Shown here one piece after another: positions 52,104-59,783 of a stretch of DNA of 64,000 nt. The stretch is from contig NZ_JAKGRW010000057.1 in the NCBI RefSeq assembly GCF_021555175.1, positions 62,001-126,000 on the forward strand, given 5' to 3'. This stretch comes from Nocardioides alcanivorans. Its GTDB lineage: Bacteria > Actinomycetota > Actinomycetes > Propionibacteriales > Nocardioidaceae. The notes below the pieces were generated by a model. The model saw only the letters and a program-made list of their open reading frames with translations. It was not told the origin of the DNA and made no database searches. The first letter of the stretch is position 1. Each line of letters opens with the position of its first letter. The position numbers and the translations under genes were made by a program.

Positions 52104-52213
52104 GGCGCGTCACCCCCGATGAGGGCTTGCAGCTCGTCAGCGAGGGCGTCGAGGACTGCCCAAGCCGCCTCAGTGTCGGCGGTGAAGTTGATACGAACGT
52201 CGGGGGTCACCAT
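52100..52213 (-). CDS. Tiny phage protein
   Basis: A 37-residue protein from ATG 52213 (MVTPDVRINFTADTEAAWAV), one strand and one helix. It overlaps the WhiB start by 4 bp. Unknown function. Confidence 0.4.
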   Translation of the reverse strand: MVTPDVRINFTADTEAAWAVLDALADELQALIGGDAP

Positions 52214-52299
52214 TCGGGTTGCACCACCGCGAGGTAGACCAGCCCAGCAAGGGCGGCGAGGAGGCCGAGGACGTAGACGGCGTCGAGCAGGGCGATCAT
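52207..52299 (-). CDS. Tiny membrane protein
   Basis: A 30-residue peptide from ATG 52299, almost entirely one hydrophobic helix (VYVLGLLAALAGLVYLAVV). It overlaps its upstream neighbour by 4 bp and its downstream neighbour by 7 bp. Confidence 0.4.
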   Translation of the reverse strand: MIALLDAVYVLGLLAALAGLVYLAVVQPEW

Positions 52300-52460
52300 G
52301 CGGTGATCTCCCGCACCGTCCAGCCGACAGACAGTGCCTCGGGGTCCCCTTGGCGCCACCAGCACCGGCGACGCTTGACCGCGTACCTACGGCCCGTCTC
52401 ACGGTGTTTGGCGAGGGCGTGGGCCATCGCGTCAGCCCAGTCCCAGAACGCGCCCGTCAC
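52296..52460 (-). CDS. Small basic phage protein
   Basis: A 54-residue protein from GTG 52460: GAFWDWADAMAHALAKHRET, then KRRRCWWRQGDPEALSVGW. Overlaps both neighbours. Composition suits nucleic-acid binding; family unknown. Confidence 0.45.
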   Translation of the reverse strand: MTGAFWDWADAMAHALAKHRETGRRYAVKRRRCWWRQGDPEALSVGWTVREITA

Positions 52461-53056
52461 AACTCGTCCCCGTCCGACGGGTCCCCGGCCTCGGGAGCCG
52501 GGGACTCGTCGGGGGTCTCCTCTACGGTGCAATCTCCACAACCGTCCGTAGAGGAAGATTCATGCCCATCAACAGATCCGCCATCGAGGCAGCACGCCTG
52601 TTCGCAACCGACGTGTCCACATTCCCCATCACCGACGACAGGGAGGCCCTCGCCGATCGGCTCGGGCACGCGATCGGCCACATCACCAACCTCGCTGACG
52701 CTGTCCTCACCCTGAGTGACGAGATCCGGGAACTCCGCTCGCAACACTGAGCCGATCTTGGTGTCCATGCTCCGGCCGAAGGTGAGGTCGGAGAGTTGCG
52801 CCTTGGTCAGGGTCATCGACCCACGCGCTGCGTTGGCGGTGGCCTCGGCGACTGCCAGCGTGGCGCGGATGCCAGCGGCCTTGAGCGCGAACCCGAGCTG
52901 GCTGTTGGCCTCCCCGATCATCCGGCCGAGCTGGGCGGCGTCGCCCTCGCCGTTGGCGCGCTGCTCGTGCAGCGACGCGATGTGGTCGGCGTAGACCTGC
53001 GCCGTCGCGAGGTGGTCGACCGCCAGGTCGAACTGAGTTACACCGTTGTCATTCAT
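52457..53056 (-). CDS. First gene of the leftward operon; phage protein of unknown function
   Basis: A 199-residue protein from ATG 53056 (MNDNGVTQFDLAVDHLATAQ). The first 110 residues are helical and protein-like (RANGEGDAAQLGRMIGEANS, TLTKAQLSDLTFGRSMDTKI). The last 80 residues are acidic and Cys/Gly/Ser-rich and overlap an open + strand frame. It is divergent from the repressor, in the place of a Cro-like or early regulator, although no HTH is seen. Confidence 0.6.
   Translation of the reverse strand: MNDNGVTQFDLAVDHLATAQVYADHIASLHEQRANGEGDAAQLGRMIGEANSQLGFALKAAGIRATLAVAEATANAARGSMTLTKAQLSDLTFGRSMDTKIGSVLRAEFPDLVTQGEDSVSEVGDVADRVPEPIGEGLPVVGDGECGHVGCEQACCLDGGSVDGHESSSTDGCGDCTVEETPDESPAPEAGDPSDGDEL
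52519..52554. repeat. Inverted repeat inside the early gene
   Basis: CCTCTACGG (52519-52527) and CCGTAGAGG (52546-52554), perfect over 9 bp. It lies just upstream of the antisense ATG at 52562; the second arm also supplies that ATG's GAGGAAGA ribosome-binding sequence. It could fold as an RNA hairpin that hides it. Confidence 0.5.
52562..52750 (+). CDS. Possible antisense gene
   Basis: A 62-residue + strand frame: MPINRSAIEAARLFATDVST ... IGHITNLADAVLTLSDEIRE. The composition is protein-like and a GAGGAAGATTC ribosome-binding site precedes it, but it lies wholly opposite the C-terminal part of the gene at 52457-53056. One of the two is probably not real in this stretch; this frame looks the better of the two. 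Confidence 0.4.
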   Translation: MPINRSAIEAARLFATDVSTFPITDDREALADRLGHAIGHITNLADAVLTLSDEIRELRSQH

Positions 53057-53132
53057 GGCCAGGAGGATTGCACGGAAACCGTTCAATCGCAACGCCGACT
53101 GCCACGACGGCGTGTCGAGTTGATCGCGAAGC

Positions 53133-53162
53133 GTGACAACGGCACAGCTCGCTGCCTATGAT
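53133..53162 (+). promoter_or_regulatory. Repressor promoter (leaderless start)
   Basis: GTGACA (53133-53138), 18 bases, TATGAT (53157-53162). Transcription would begin 7 or 8 bases after the -10 box, at or one base before the repressor ATG at 53170, so the message is probably leaderless, common for actinobacterial repressors. Confidence 0.6.
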
Positions 53163-53169
53163 TCACGGC

Positions 53170-53438
53170 ATGACTGCAATGACTCTTGAAACGCCTTCAG
53201 CGATGCTCGCTGCCGAGATCCGGGCCGAGATGGGCCGCCAGGGCGTGAGCAAGCGCGAGCTGGGCCACCGTCTCGGCGTTTCCCACATGTGGACACAGCG
53301 CCGTCTCGCGCTCACGCCGGAGACTGACCTCACGCTTGAGGACGTCGTGAAATTGGCGGAGGCCCTGAACGTTTCCGTTCAGGGCCTCTTCGCTTCTGTG
53401 CTCCCCGGTTGGACTCGAACCAACAACCCTCCGGTTAA
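53170..53438 (+). CDS. Phage immunity repressor, prophage form truncated at attR
   Basis: An XRE-type HTH protein: EIRAEMGRQGVSKRELGHRL, recognition helix GVSHMWTQRR, then LTLEDVVKLAEALNVSVQGL. The frame runs into the att core. As sequenced it continues to 53664 as Arg-rich sequence across tRNA-Asn. If the core's C-run (53403-53406) is really five, it instead reads LPRLDSNQQPSG and stops at TAA 53436-53438, giving 89 residues. The same correction repairs the tRNA acceptor stem. In the excised phage the corrected frame continues into the tail at 35301-35527. Confidence 0.75.
53361..53386 (-). terminator. Phage-supplied terminator for tRNA-Asn, within the repressor gene
   Basis: GGCCCTGAAC and GTTCAGGGCC form a perfect 10-bp stem with a 6-base loop, inside the repressor's last codons. 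In the tRNA's direction it lies 14 bases after the tRNA 3' end and replaces the host terminator now at 35247-35299. Confidence 0.6.
53400..53437. repeat. attR of prophage B (38-bp direct repeat)
   Basis: Identical to 35300-35337. It overlaps the tRNA-Asn 3' half and the repressor's 3' end. The phage-side flank gives C-A-C after the discriminator instead of CCA. Confidence 0.95.
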
Positions 53439-53472
53439 CAGCCGAATGCTCTGCCAGTTGAGCTACAGGGGA
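53401..53472 (-). tRNA. tRNA-Asn (GTT), target of prophage B
   Basis: Minus strand: TCCCCTG acceptor, GCTC/GAGC D-stem, anticodon loop CTGTTAA (GTT, Asn), GTTGG/CCAAC T-stem with TTCGAGT. As sequenced the 3' acceptor strand is CGGGGA, one base short: 72 nt instead of 73. Adding a G gives CGGGGGA, a full 7-bp stem, and the discriminator G73 typical of tRNA-Asn. After integration CCA is no longer encoded (C-A-C), so the CCA-adding enzyme must finish it. Confidence 0.9.
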
Positions 53473-53557
53473 TCGCTTGGCAGCGGTGAAACAGTAGCAA
53501 GGAGTGCCGGCGGAGGCGAAATCAGGGTCCTACACCGTCACCGGCGTGCCGGCCGCT

Positions 53558-54042
53558 TCAGACGCCGTAGTCGGCGCGCACCTGCGCCATCGCCTCGCGA
53601 GCACGGCGCAACACGTCGGGGTCGGTGGGATCGACGCCCCACTCGAAGTCGAAGTACCAGGTGATCTCACCACCCGGTGCGCGCCGACCGATGACGAACA
53701 CCCCCTTGGCGCCGCTGATCGGCACGTGCCGCTGCAAGACCATCGTGGCGGTCACACGCTCCCGGACCAGCTCCAGCAGCCTGCCGGGCTCGTCCAGCAT
53801 CAGCACGTGGGAGGGCCGCTCGGCGCCGAACTCCCCACCTCGCTCACCGTCAAGCGGGCTTCGTCAGGATCCCAGTCGGCCCGGTGCACGTGCTCCCAGC
53901 CGATCCGCTGCTCCCCCAGGTGCAATGCCTCGCGCGTCCCGACCACCGCGAGACCATCCCGGGTGACCGCGTGGGCCAGGACGCGCTCGCCACGCGGGAG
54001 CGGGAGGCGCCGTACCTCCTCAGGAAGACGACGCCCGATCAC
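53558..54042 (-). CDS. Conserved hypothetical protein downstream of dnaG (frameshifted)
   Basis: The N-terminal part from ATG 54042 (MIGRRLPEEVRRLPLPRGER) and the C-terminal part (HVLMLDEPGRLLELVRERVT ... EAMAQVRADYGV) lie in different frames. One added base in the run 53833-53836 restores VSEVGEFGAERPS and joins them into about 161 residues. It overlaps dnaG by 4 bp, so is probably co-transcribed. Function unknown; the beta-rich start and helical end recur in actinobacterial genomes at this position. Confidence 0.7.
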
Positions 54043-55928
54043 TGCAACCCCATCGAGACCTCGCGCAACGAACGCCGGCGCCGTTCCGCCTCCATGAGGG
54101 AGGCAGAGACCTGCTGATAGTCGGGCCCCGAGGGGTCGCTCCGCTGCAGCTTGGAGGTGAGGTCGGCGATCCTGCGCGCCACCGCCATCTCCTGCAACCG
54201 CGAGACGAAGCTGCGCACGAACGCGGCGTCTGGCTCCTTCGACGAACGGATCGGTTCGACGCTCAGCGCCACCACGAGCCTGGCCACGGTCGGGTCGGTT
54301 GCGGTGTCACGCAGCTCCGCCACCCAGCCGGGGTGTGCCGCGGACGCGCCGCCGGCAGCGACGATCTGCGTCCACAACACCCGGTAGGCGGGGTGCTGGA
54401 ACTCCTCCGGCGTGAGCGGGTCGGCAATGCGGGAGACCACGTCTGCGTGGTGCAGCACCAGCTTGATCGTCTCCCGCTCCAAGGTGATCCGCGGATCGCG
54501 CGGATCGGGCATCGGCAGGGCGCGCGGCTTCGGCTTCTCCTCGACGGCAGGAGCCTCGGGCGTACGGCGCAGCGTCACCTGCGGCTGTCCCTTCGGCCTA
54601 CGCGCTGCCTTGTTGACCTCGCGACGGGCTTCATCGATGTCGACCCCGATGCTGCTGGCGAGCTCGCGGGTGAAGGCCTCGACCTTGGTCTTGTCGCGCA
54701 CGCTGTGCACCAGCCCCGCCGCCTCGCGCAAGGCGTCGACGCGGGAGTCGGCACGGTCGAGATCGAAACGGGCCAGCACGTTGCCGAGCACGAATCTGTA
54801 GAGCGGCACCCGGCCCTCGATGAGCTCGCGGATCGCCTCGTCACCCTTCTCCAGGCGCAGGTCGCACGGGTCCAGGCCCGAAGCCTCGACCGCCACGTAG
54901 GTCTGTGCAAGGAAGTTGTGGTCACCCTCGAAGGCCTTCATCGCGGCCTTCTGGCCCGCGGCATCACCGTCGAAGGTGAAGATGACCTCGCCCTGACCAC
55001 CCTTCTGATGATCGAGGAAGCGTCGCAGCAGCTTGGCATGGTCGTCGCCGAACGCGGTGCCGCAGGATGCGACGGCCGTCTTCACCCCGGCCACGTGGCA
55101 GGCCATCACGTCGGTGTAGCCCTCCACGATCACCGCGCGGGTGGTGCGGTCGATCTCGGTGCGTGCGAGGTCGATGCCGTAGAGCACCTGCGACTTCTTG
55201 TAGAGCGGCGTCTCCGGAGTGTTGAGGTACTTCGCCTCGATGCGGTCGTCGTCGAAGAGACGACGGGCACCGAAGCCGATCGTGTCGCCTGCGGAGTCGC
55301 GGATCGGCCACAGCAGCCGGCCACGGAAACGGTCGTAGTGGCCACGGCTGCTCTGCCCGACGAGGCCGGCGACGACGAGCTCCTCGTCGGTGAAGCCACC
55401 TTGGCGCAGGTGTTTGTGGAGTGCCTCGCCGCTGCGGGGAGCGAAGCCGATGCCGAAGACATCGGCGACCTCCTTGTCGAACCCGCGGCCCGCCAGGAAC
55501 TGACGCGCGGCCAAGGCGTCAGGGGTGGTGAGCTGGGCGGCGTAGAACTCCTGCGCCATCCGGTTGGCCGAGATCAGCTTGCTGCGCTGCGGTCCCTTGC
55601 GCTGCTGCGGCCCGTCGTCGCCGTCGACCCGACGGAGCTCCACGTTGAACTGCTCCGCCAGCCGCTCGACGGCCTCGCTGAAGCCGAGCCCGTCGATCTT
55701 CATCAAGAAGCTGAAGACGTCACCGCCCTCACCACAGCCGAAGCAGTGGAAGAACTGGCGCGACGGATTGACGTTGAAGGAGGGCGACTTCTCGTCGTGG
55801 AAGGGGCAGAGTCCCTTCATCGAGCCGCCACCGGCGTTGCGCAACGTCACATAGGCAGAGACGACCTCGTCGATCCGCGCCTTCTCGCGGACTTCGGCGA
55901 TGTCGTCTTCCCTGATTCGCCCGGCCAC
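54039..55928 (-). CDS. dnaG: DNA primase
   Basis: A 629-residue primase, full length. N-terminal CHC2 zinc finger (CPFHDEKSPSF ... FFHCFGCGEGG); catalytic core with RLLWPIRDSAGDTIGFGARR; TOPRIM motifs VIVEGYTDVMA and FTFDGDAAGQKA; C-terminal DnaB-binding helical region. It makes RNA primers for replication. It overlaps the small gene downstream, and the helicase gene ends after a 58-bp gap upstream. Confidence 0.95.
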   Translation of the reverse strand: MAGRIREDDIAEVREKARIDEVVSAYVTLRNAGGGSMKGLCPFHDEKSPSFNVNPSRQFFHCFGCGEGGDVFSFLMKIDGLGFSEAVERLAEQFNVELRRVDGDDGPQQRKGPQRSKLISANRMAQEFYAAQLTTPDALAARQFLAGRGFDKEVADVFGIGFAPRSGEALHKHLRQGGFTDEELVVAGLVGQSSRGHYDRFRGRLLWPIRDSAGDTIGFGARRLFDDDRIEAKYLNTPETPLYKKSQVLYGIDLARTEIDRTTRAVIVEGYTDVMACHVAGVKTAVASCGTAFGDDHAKLLRRFLDHQKGGQGEVIFTFDGDAAGQKAAMKAFEGDHNFLAQTYVAVEASGLDPCDLRLEKGDEAIRELIEGRVPLYRFVLGNVLARFDLDRADSRVDALREAAGLVHSVRDKTKVEAFTRELASSIGVDIDEARREVNKAARRPKGQPQVTLRRTPEAPAVEEKPKPRALPMPDPRDPRITLERETIKLVLHHADVVSRIADPLTPEEFQHPAYRVLWTQIVAAGGASAAHPGWVAELRDTATDPTVARLVVALSVEPIRSSKEPDAAFVRSFVSRLQEMAVARRIADLTSKLQRSDPSGPDYQQVSASLMEAERRRRSLREVSMGLQ

Positions 55929-55986
55929 ATCCGGAGTCTACGCAGCACGACCGAAACCCGGCTGCCCGACCGGAGTCACCTGTGGA

Positions 55987-57726
55987 TCACGCCTGCCCGG
56001 ACTCGGTGAGGCTGGACGTCGGGAGCCAGTCGGCGCCGAGCAGGTCGGCCACCACCGCCAGGCCCCTGGTGTCGCCGCCGACGGCGTCGGAGGCCGCCGC
56101 GATCCGCTCCACCATGACCCGCCCCACCCGCTCCTCGACGGTGTCCTCCGCGTAGGCGATGTGCCACGGCGAGACCTGGTGATCGCGATGGGTGCGGCCG
56201 GTGATCTGCCGACCCGCGATGCCGGAGAACCGCGCCTGGTGGAACACGCCGACGCGCGGGGTGGTCGAGGCCGTCAACCCGTCGGGGAGCAGCTCTCCGG
56301 CGTGCAGGCTGATCGATGCCACGACGGTCAGCACCGCCACGGGCGCCGCGCCGGTCTGGAATCGCAACCGCTCGGCCTCCGGATCGAAGCGTCCCTGTCC
56401 GTAGAGGCAGGCGACGTCGACCCCCTTGTCCTGCAACCGCTCCACGATCGGGTCAGCGGCCGTGCCCACGAACTCCACCGAACAGGCCACCTGCCGATCC
56501 GCTTCCACCTGTTGCGCGATCCACTCCACGGTCGAGTCGACGCGGATCAGCCCGGCCTTCTGGCGGAAGCGCAGCAACGCGGCCCGGCCACGCGCCACGT
56601 TGCGGCCTCGACGGGCCAGATTCATCTCGGCGCAGAACTCACCCCATTCCGCGTCGTACGCCGCCCGCTCGGCAGGGGTGAGTGTGACCGGCATGCCGGA
56701 GATCGGCACCGGCCCCCACGGAGCCGCACGGTGGATCATCGCGGGTGGCTCGGCCGCGGCGAGCCAGCCCCGCACCAGCCGCAGGTCCGTGGCTCTGCGC
56801 CGTGGATCCTCGGTCCACGACGGGCCGTAGCGGCCACGTTCGATGCCGATCCCCTCGCGCTCCAGCGCATCGGCGAACGCCTTGAGCCGCGCCGTCTTCG
56901 CCGCTGCATACCAGTCGCCGACCGTCTGCTCGAGCTCCTGCGCATACGCAGGGATCAAGTAGGGCAGCTCCAGGGGCGTGTGTCCGGGCGTCGCGGTCGC
57001 GGCGATGACGAACGGCGCCTTGGCGTGCGGTTTGGTCAGTCCGGACACCTTCACCCAGTGCTGCCACCGCTTCGTGGTGGTGTTGCGGACGGCCTGCGCC
57101 TCGTCGGCGATGACGACGTCCCACTCGTGTGCCGCGACCTTCTCCAAGCGGTCCCAGGTGATCACCACCCAGTCCATACCGCCGTCCCCGATCGCGGCGA
57201 TCGTGCGACACCAGTGGCCGATCGTGATCTCGGCCGGGCGGTCCGCGACGACGAGCACCCGCTTCGCGCCCCGCAGCTTCCCCACCGCTCGCGCGCCGAG
57301 CACGGCGGTGATCGTCTTGCCCACACCCGGTTCGTCGGCGAGCAGGAACTGACGCCCGCCCGCATCGGCCCGGCGGGCGATCGCCTCCGCTCCGTCGAGC
57401 TGCAATGCTCGAGGCTCGAGTTCACCGGTCGCTGCCGGGTACGGGAGCCGGTCCGTCGGGTTGAGGGTGTTCTCGATGAAGCGGCCCAGCGTGTAGGGCC
57501 GGGGCGAGTACGCCGCCATCGGCTCCGGGAGCTGGGCGCCGACGTACAGGTGGGTCTTGAGCGTCGTATGCCAGCGCGCGCCGGTGACCTGCGTGCCGTA
57601 GGGGATGTCGAGCACCCACACCCGCTCCTCAGGCCCCGCGGTGGGGATCGGTTGAGCGGTCTTCCTGCGCGACGTACGACGAGTCCTGCGGGCCACGGTC
57701 ACCCGCGGGTCAGTCGCGCGTGCCAA
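55987..57726 (-). CDS. SNF2-like DEAD/DEAH helicase
   Basis: A 579-residue superfamily 2 ATPase. Walker A in LLADEPGVGKTITAVLGARA; motif II DVVIADEAQAV; motif III-like VIAATATPGHTPLELPYL; C-terminal motifs V and VI (SISLHAGELLP; IAGRQITGRTHRD). It overlaps the dgt gene by 28 bp and so is probably made with it. Likely DNA translocase or repair factor; partner unknown. Its slot between dgt and dnaG may be lineage-specific. Confidence 0.8.
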   Translation of the reverse strand: MARATDPRVTVARRTRRTSRRKTAQPIPTAGPEERVWVLDIPYGTQVTGARWHTTLKTHLYVGAQLPEPMAAYSPRPYTLGRFIENTLNPTDRLPYPAATGELEPRALQLDGAEAIARRADAGGRQFLLADEPGVGKTITAVLGARAVGKLRGAKRVLVVADRPAEITIGHWCRTIAAIGDGGMDWVVITWDRLEKVAAHEWDVVIADEAQAVRNTTTKRWQHWVKVSGLTKPHAKAPFVIAATATPGHTPLELPYLIPAYAQELEQTVGDWYAAAKTARLKAFADALEREGIGIERGRYGPSWTEDPRRRATDLRLVRGWLAAAEPPAMIHRAAPWGPVPISGMPVTLTPAERAAYDAEWGEFCAEMNLARRGRNVARGRAALLRFRQKAGLIRVDSTVEWIAQQVEADRQVACSVEFVGTAADPIVERLQDKGVDVACLYGQGRFDPEAERLRFQTGAAPVAVLTVVASISLHAGELLPDGLTASTTPRVGVFHQARFSGIAGRQITGRTHRDHQVSPWHIAYAEDTVEERVGRVMVERIAAASDAVGGDTRGLAVVADLLGADWLPTSSLTESGQA

Positions 57727-58925
57727 GCCGTCGCCGAGGCGTCGGTGAGCGAGGCAACCTGGTCGATCACGACGCGGAGTCGGGCACCGTCGTCGGCTGC
57801 TTCGGCGAAGTCGTCGGCGAACTCTCGGGCCATCAGCTCAGGCCGTCCGTCGAGCATCTCGACGAGCTCGGCGACCAACTCACGCTGCTCGGCCATGATC
57901 GTCCTCCGCTCCCCGCTCTGCATCACGAAGTGGGCGGCGACGCCCTTGAGCACGGTGATCTCCAGCAGCGTGTCATCGGGAACCACGAGATCTGCCGTGA
58001 ACCGCCGCACCGGGTCCGGTCCGTTGGCTGCCTGTGCTGCCCCGCAGAAACGACCGATCAGGTCGCTGGTGAGGTTCTTCAGCGCAGCCGTCGACCGACG
58101 GCTCGCGTCCCACTGCGTGGTCGGCCAGCTCTGCATCACCCGCATGGCCCGCCAAGCGTCGTCGAGCACGTCATCGCCGGCGTCCGGCAGGTACCACCCA
58201 CGCACGGTCTCCCACACCTCCTGCCGTCGAACGTCGTCCTCGAGCCACAGCAGATCGATGCTGCCGGCGACCACGCCGTCCTCCACGTCGTGCACCGAGT
58301 AGGCGACGTCGTCGGCCAGGTCCATCACTTGGGCCTCGACGCACAGCTGGCGCTCGGGAGCTCCCCGACGCATCCAGGCGAAAACGGGCAGGTCGTCGGC
58401 GTACGCGCCGAACTTGCCGCCCTCCGGGGGCCGCGCCCACGGATACTTCGTGCACGCGTCGAGGGTCGCGCGGGTCAGGTTGAGCCCGACCGAGCCACCG
58501 TCGGCGTCGAAGGTCTTGGCCTCGAGGCGGGTCAGGATGCGCAGTGTCTGCGCGTTGCCCTCGAACCCACCGCAGTCGGCAGCCAGCGCATCGAGCACCG
58601 TCTCCCCGTTGTGCCCGAAGGGCGGGTGCCCGAGGTCGTGGGCGAGCGCCGCGGTCTCGGCGAGGTCGGGGCTGCAGCCCAGCGCCCGGGCAAGGTCACG
58701 GGCGATCTGGGCGACCTCGAGGCTGTGGGTGAGTCGGTTGCGGACGAAGTCGTCACTCTGCGGCCCGACCACCTGCGTCTTGGCGGCCAACCGCCGCGAC
58801 GCAGCAGCGTGTACGACGCGGGCCCGGTCCCGCTCGAAGGGCGCGCGGGTCGGCGCGATCACGCGTTTGGGCAGCTCCGGCACCAGCCGCTCGCGGTCGG
58901 CATCGTCGTAGAGGTCCTCGTTCAT
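57699..58925 (-). CDS. dgt: Deoxyguanosinetriphosphate triphosphohydrolase-like protein
   Basis: A 408-residue HD-domain dNTPase. Motifs: RNRLTHSLEVAQIARDLARA (first His), HDLGHPPFGHNGE (the HD pair), and VMDLADDVAYSVHDVEDGV (final Asp). It hydrolyses dNTPs to deoxynucleoside and triphosphate and controls dNTP pools; such enzymes also limit phage replication. The order dgt, helicase, dnaG on one strand suggests one operon. Confidence 0.9.
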   Translation of the reverse strand: MNEDLYDDADRERLVPELPKRVIAPTRAPFERDRARVVHAAASRRLAAKTQVVGPQSDDFVRNRLTHSLEVAQIARDLARALGCSPDLAETAALAHDLGHPPFGHNGETVLDALAADCGGFEGNAQTLRILTRLEAKTFDADGGSVGLNLTRATLDACTKYPWARPPEGGKFGAYADDLPVFAWMRRGAPERQLCVEAQVMDLADDVAYSVHDVEDGVVAGSIDLLWLEDDVRRQEVWETVRGWYLPDAGDDVLDDAWRAMRVMQSWPTTQWDASRRSTAALKNLTSDLIGRFCGAAQAANGPDPVRRFTADLVVPDDTLLEITVLKGVAAHFVMQSGERRTIMAEQRELVAELVEMLDGRPELMAREFADDFAEAADDGARLRVVIDQVASLTDASATAWHARLTRG

Positions 58926-59092
58926 GGCACGCCGACCCTAGCCCGGCCGGGCCCGGATCCTGACCCGGCCCGCACACCCCAACTCCCCACGTGTCGAGTT
59001 GATGCGAGCGATTCCGGCGAAATGCGCGTGCAAGGCCCACGCCTGCGGACTTCGGCTGTTGTCCGCGCGTCGTACGTCCCTAGGATCACGTC

Positions 59093-59695
59093 ATGTCGTT
59101 GGAGACAGTTCGTTCCGCCTACACCGCACGAGCGACGGAGTACATCGATCTGTTCGGCACCATCGAGGCTGCGGCCGAGCAGGACCGCGGCCACCTTCTC
59201 GCCTGGGCCCGGGCCGTCCGCGGGCGGATCGTCGACGTAGGCTGCGGCCCGGGTCAGTGGACGGGCTTCCTCCACGAGAACGGGGTGGATGTCGAAGGGG
59301 TCGATCCCGTGCCAGCGTTCGTCGAGGCTGCTCGTCGGAGCCATCCGGGAGTCGCGTTTCGCGTCGGGGACGCTGGGTGCCTCGACGCGGACGACGCCAG
59401 CTTGGGTGGAGTGCTCGCATGGTACTCACTCATCCACACCGCTCCGACACACCTCCCCGCTCTCCTCGAGGAGTTCGCCCGGTGCATCCGGCCGGGCGGC
59501 AGCCTGCTGCTCGGCTTCTTCCTTGGCCCCGAGCTCACCCCGTTCGACCACGCCGTGACGACCGCCTACTTCTGGCCGGTCGACCAGCTGACGGCTCGAG
59601 TCGAGGAGGCAGGCTTCACTGTCTCCGACATCCGCACCCGCGTCGACGCCGGGGTTCGACCACAAGGGACACTCATCGCTGACCGTTGCCCGTGA
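59093..59695 (+). CDS. Class I SAM-dependent methyltransferase
   Basis: A 200-residue protein. SAM-binding motif I IVDVGCGPGQWTGFL near residue 45, acidic motif GVDPVPAFVEAAR, and motif LGGVLAWYSLIHT. Only host gene of this end on the + strand, divergent from dgt with a 167-bp gap. Substrate unknown. Confidence 0.85.
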   Translation: MSLETVRSAYTARATEYIDLFGTIEAAAEQDRGHLLAWARAVRGRIVDVGCGPGQWTGFLHENGVDVEGVDPVPAFVEAARRSHPGVAFRVGDAGCLDADDASLGGVLAWYSLIHTAPTHLPALLEEFARCIRPGGSLLLGFFLGPELTPFDHAVTTAYFWPVDQLTARVEEAGFTVSDIRTRVDAGVRPQGTLIADRCP

Positions 59696-59783
59696 CCTCT
59701 CGCCCTCGCCTGCGACCACGTGGCCGCCGGGCGAGACGTGCCCGGGCCAGGAGCTGGCCTGTCCACGCAGCCATGACGTCCGG

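Larger units (their letters stand above)
35300..53437. mobile_element. Prophage B: complete 18.1-kb temperate siphophage in tRNA-Asn
   Basis: Bounded by perfect 38-bp direct repeats, 18,100 bp apart, in a tRNA-Asn gene. Contents: repressor (right end, +), integrase (left end, +), lysis, tail, head and packaging genes and a small early operon including WhiB, all leftward. No replication gene is recognisable. The presence of every structural class and intact att sites argue that it is a complete element rather than a remnant; four of its genes, the repressor among them, are interrupted only at C/G runs. Confidence 0.9.

Noticed and set aside
55900..58302. 800-codon open frame on the + strand opposite dnaG, helicase and dgt
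   Set aside because: Arg/Gly/Val-rich shadow of GC-rich genes with unmistakable motifs on the other strand.
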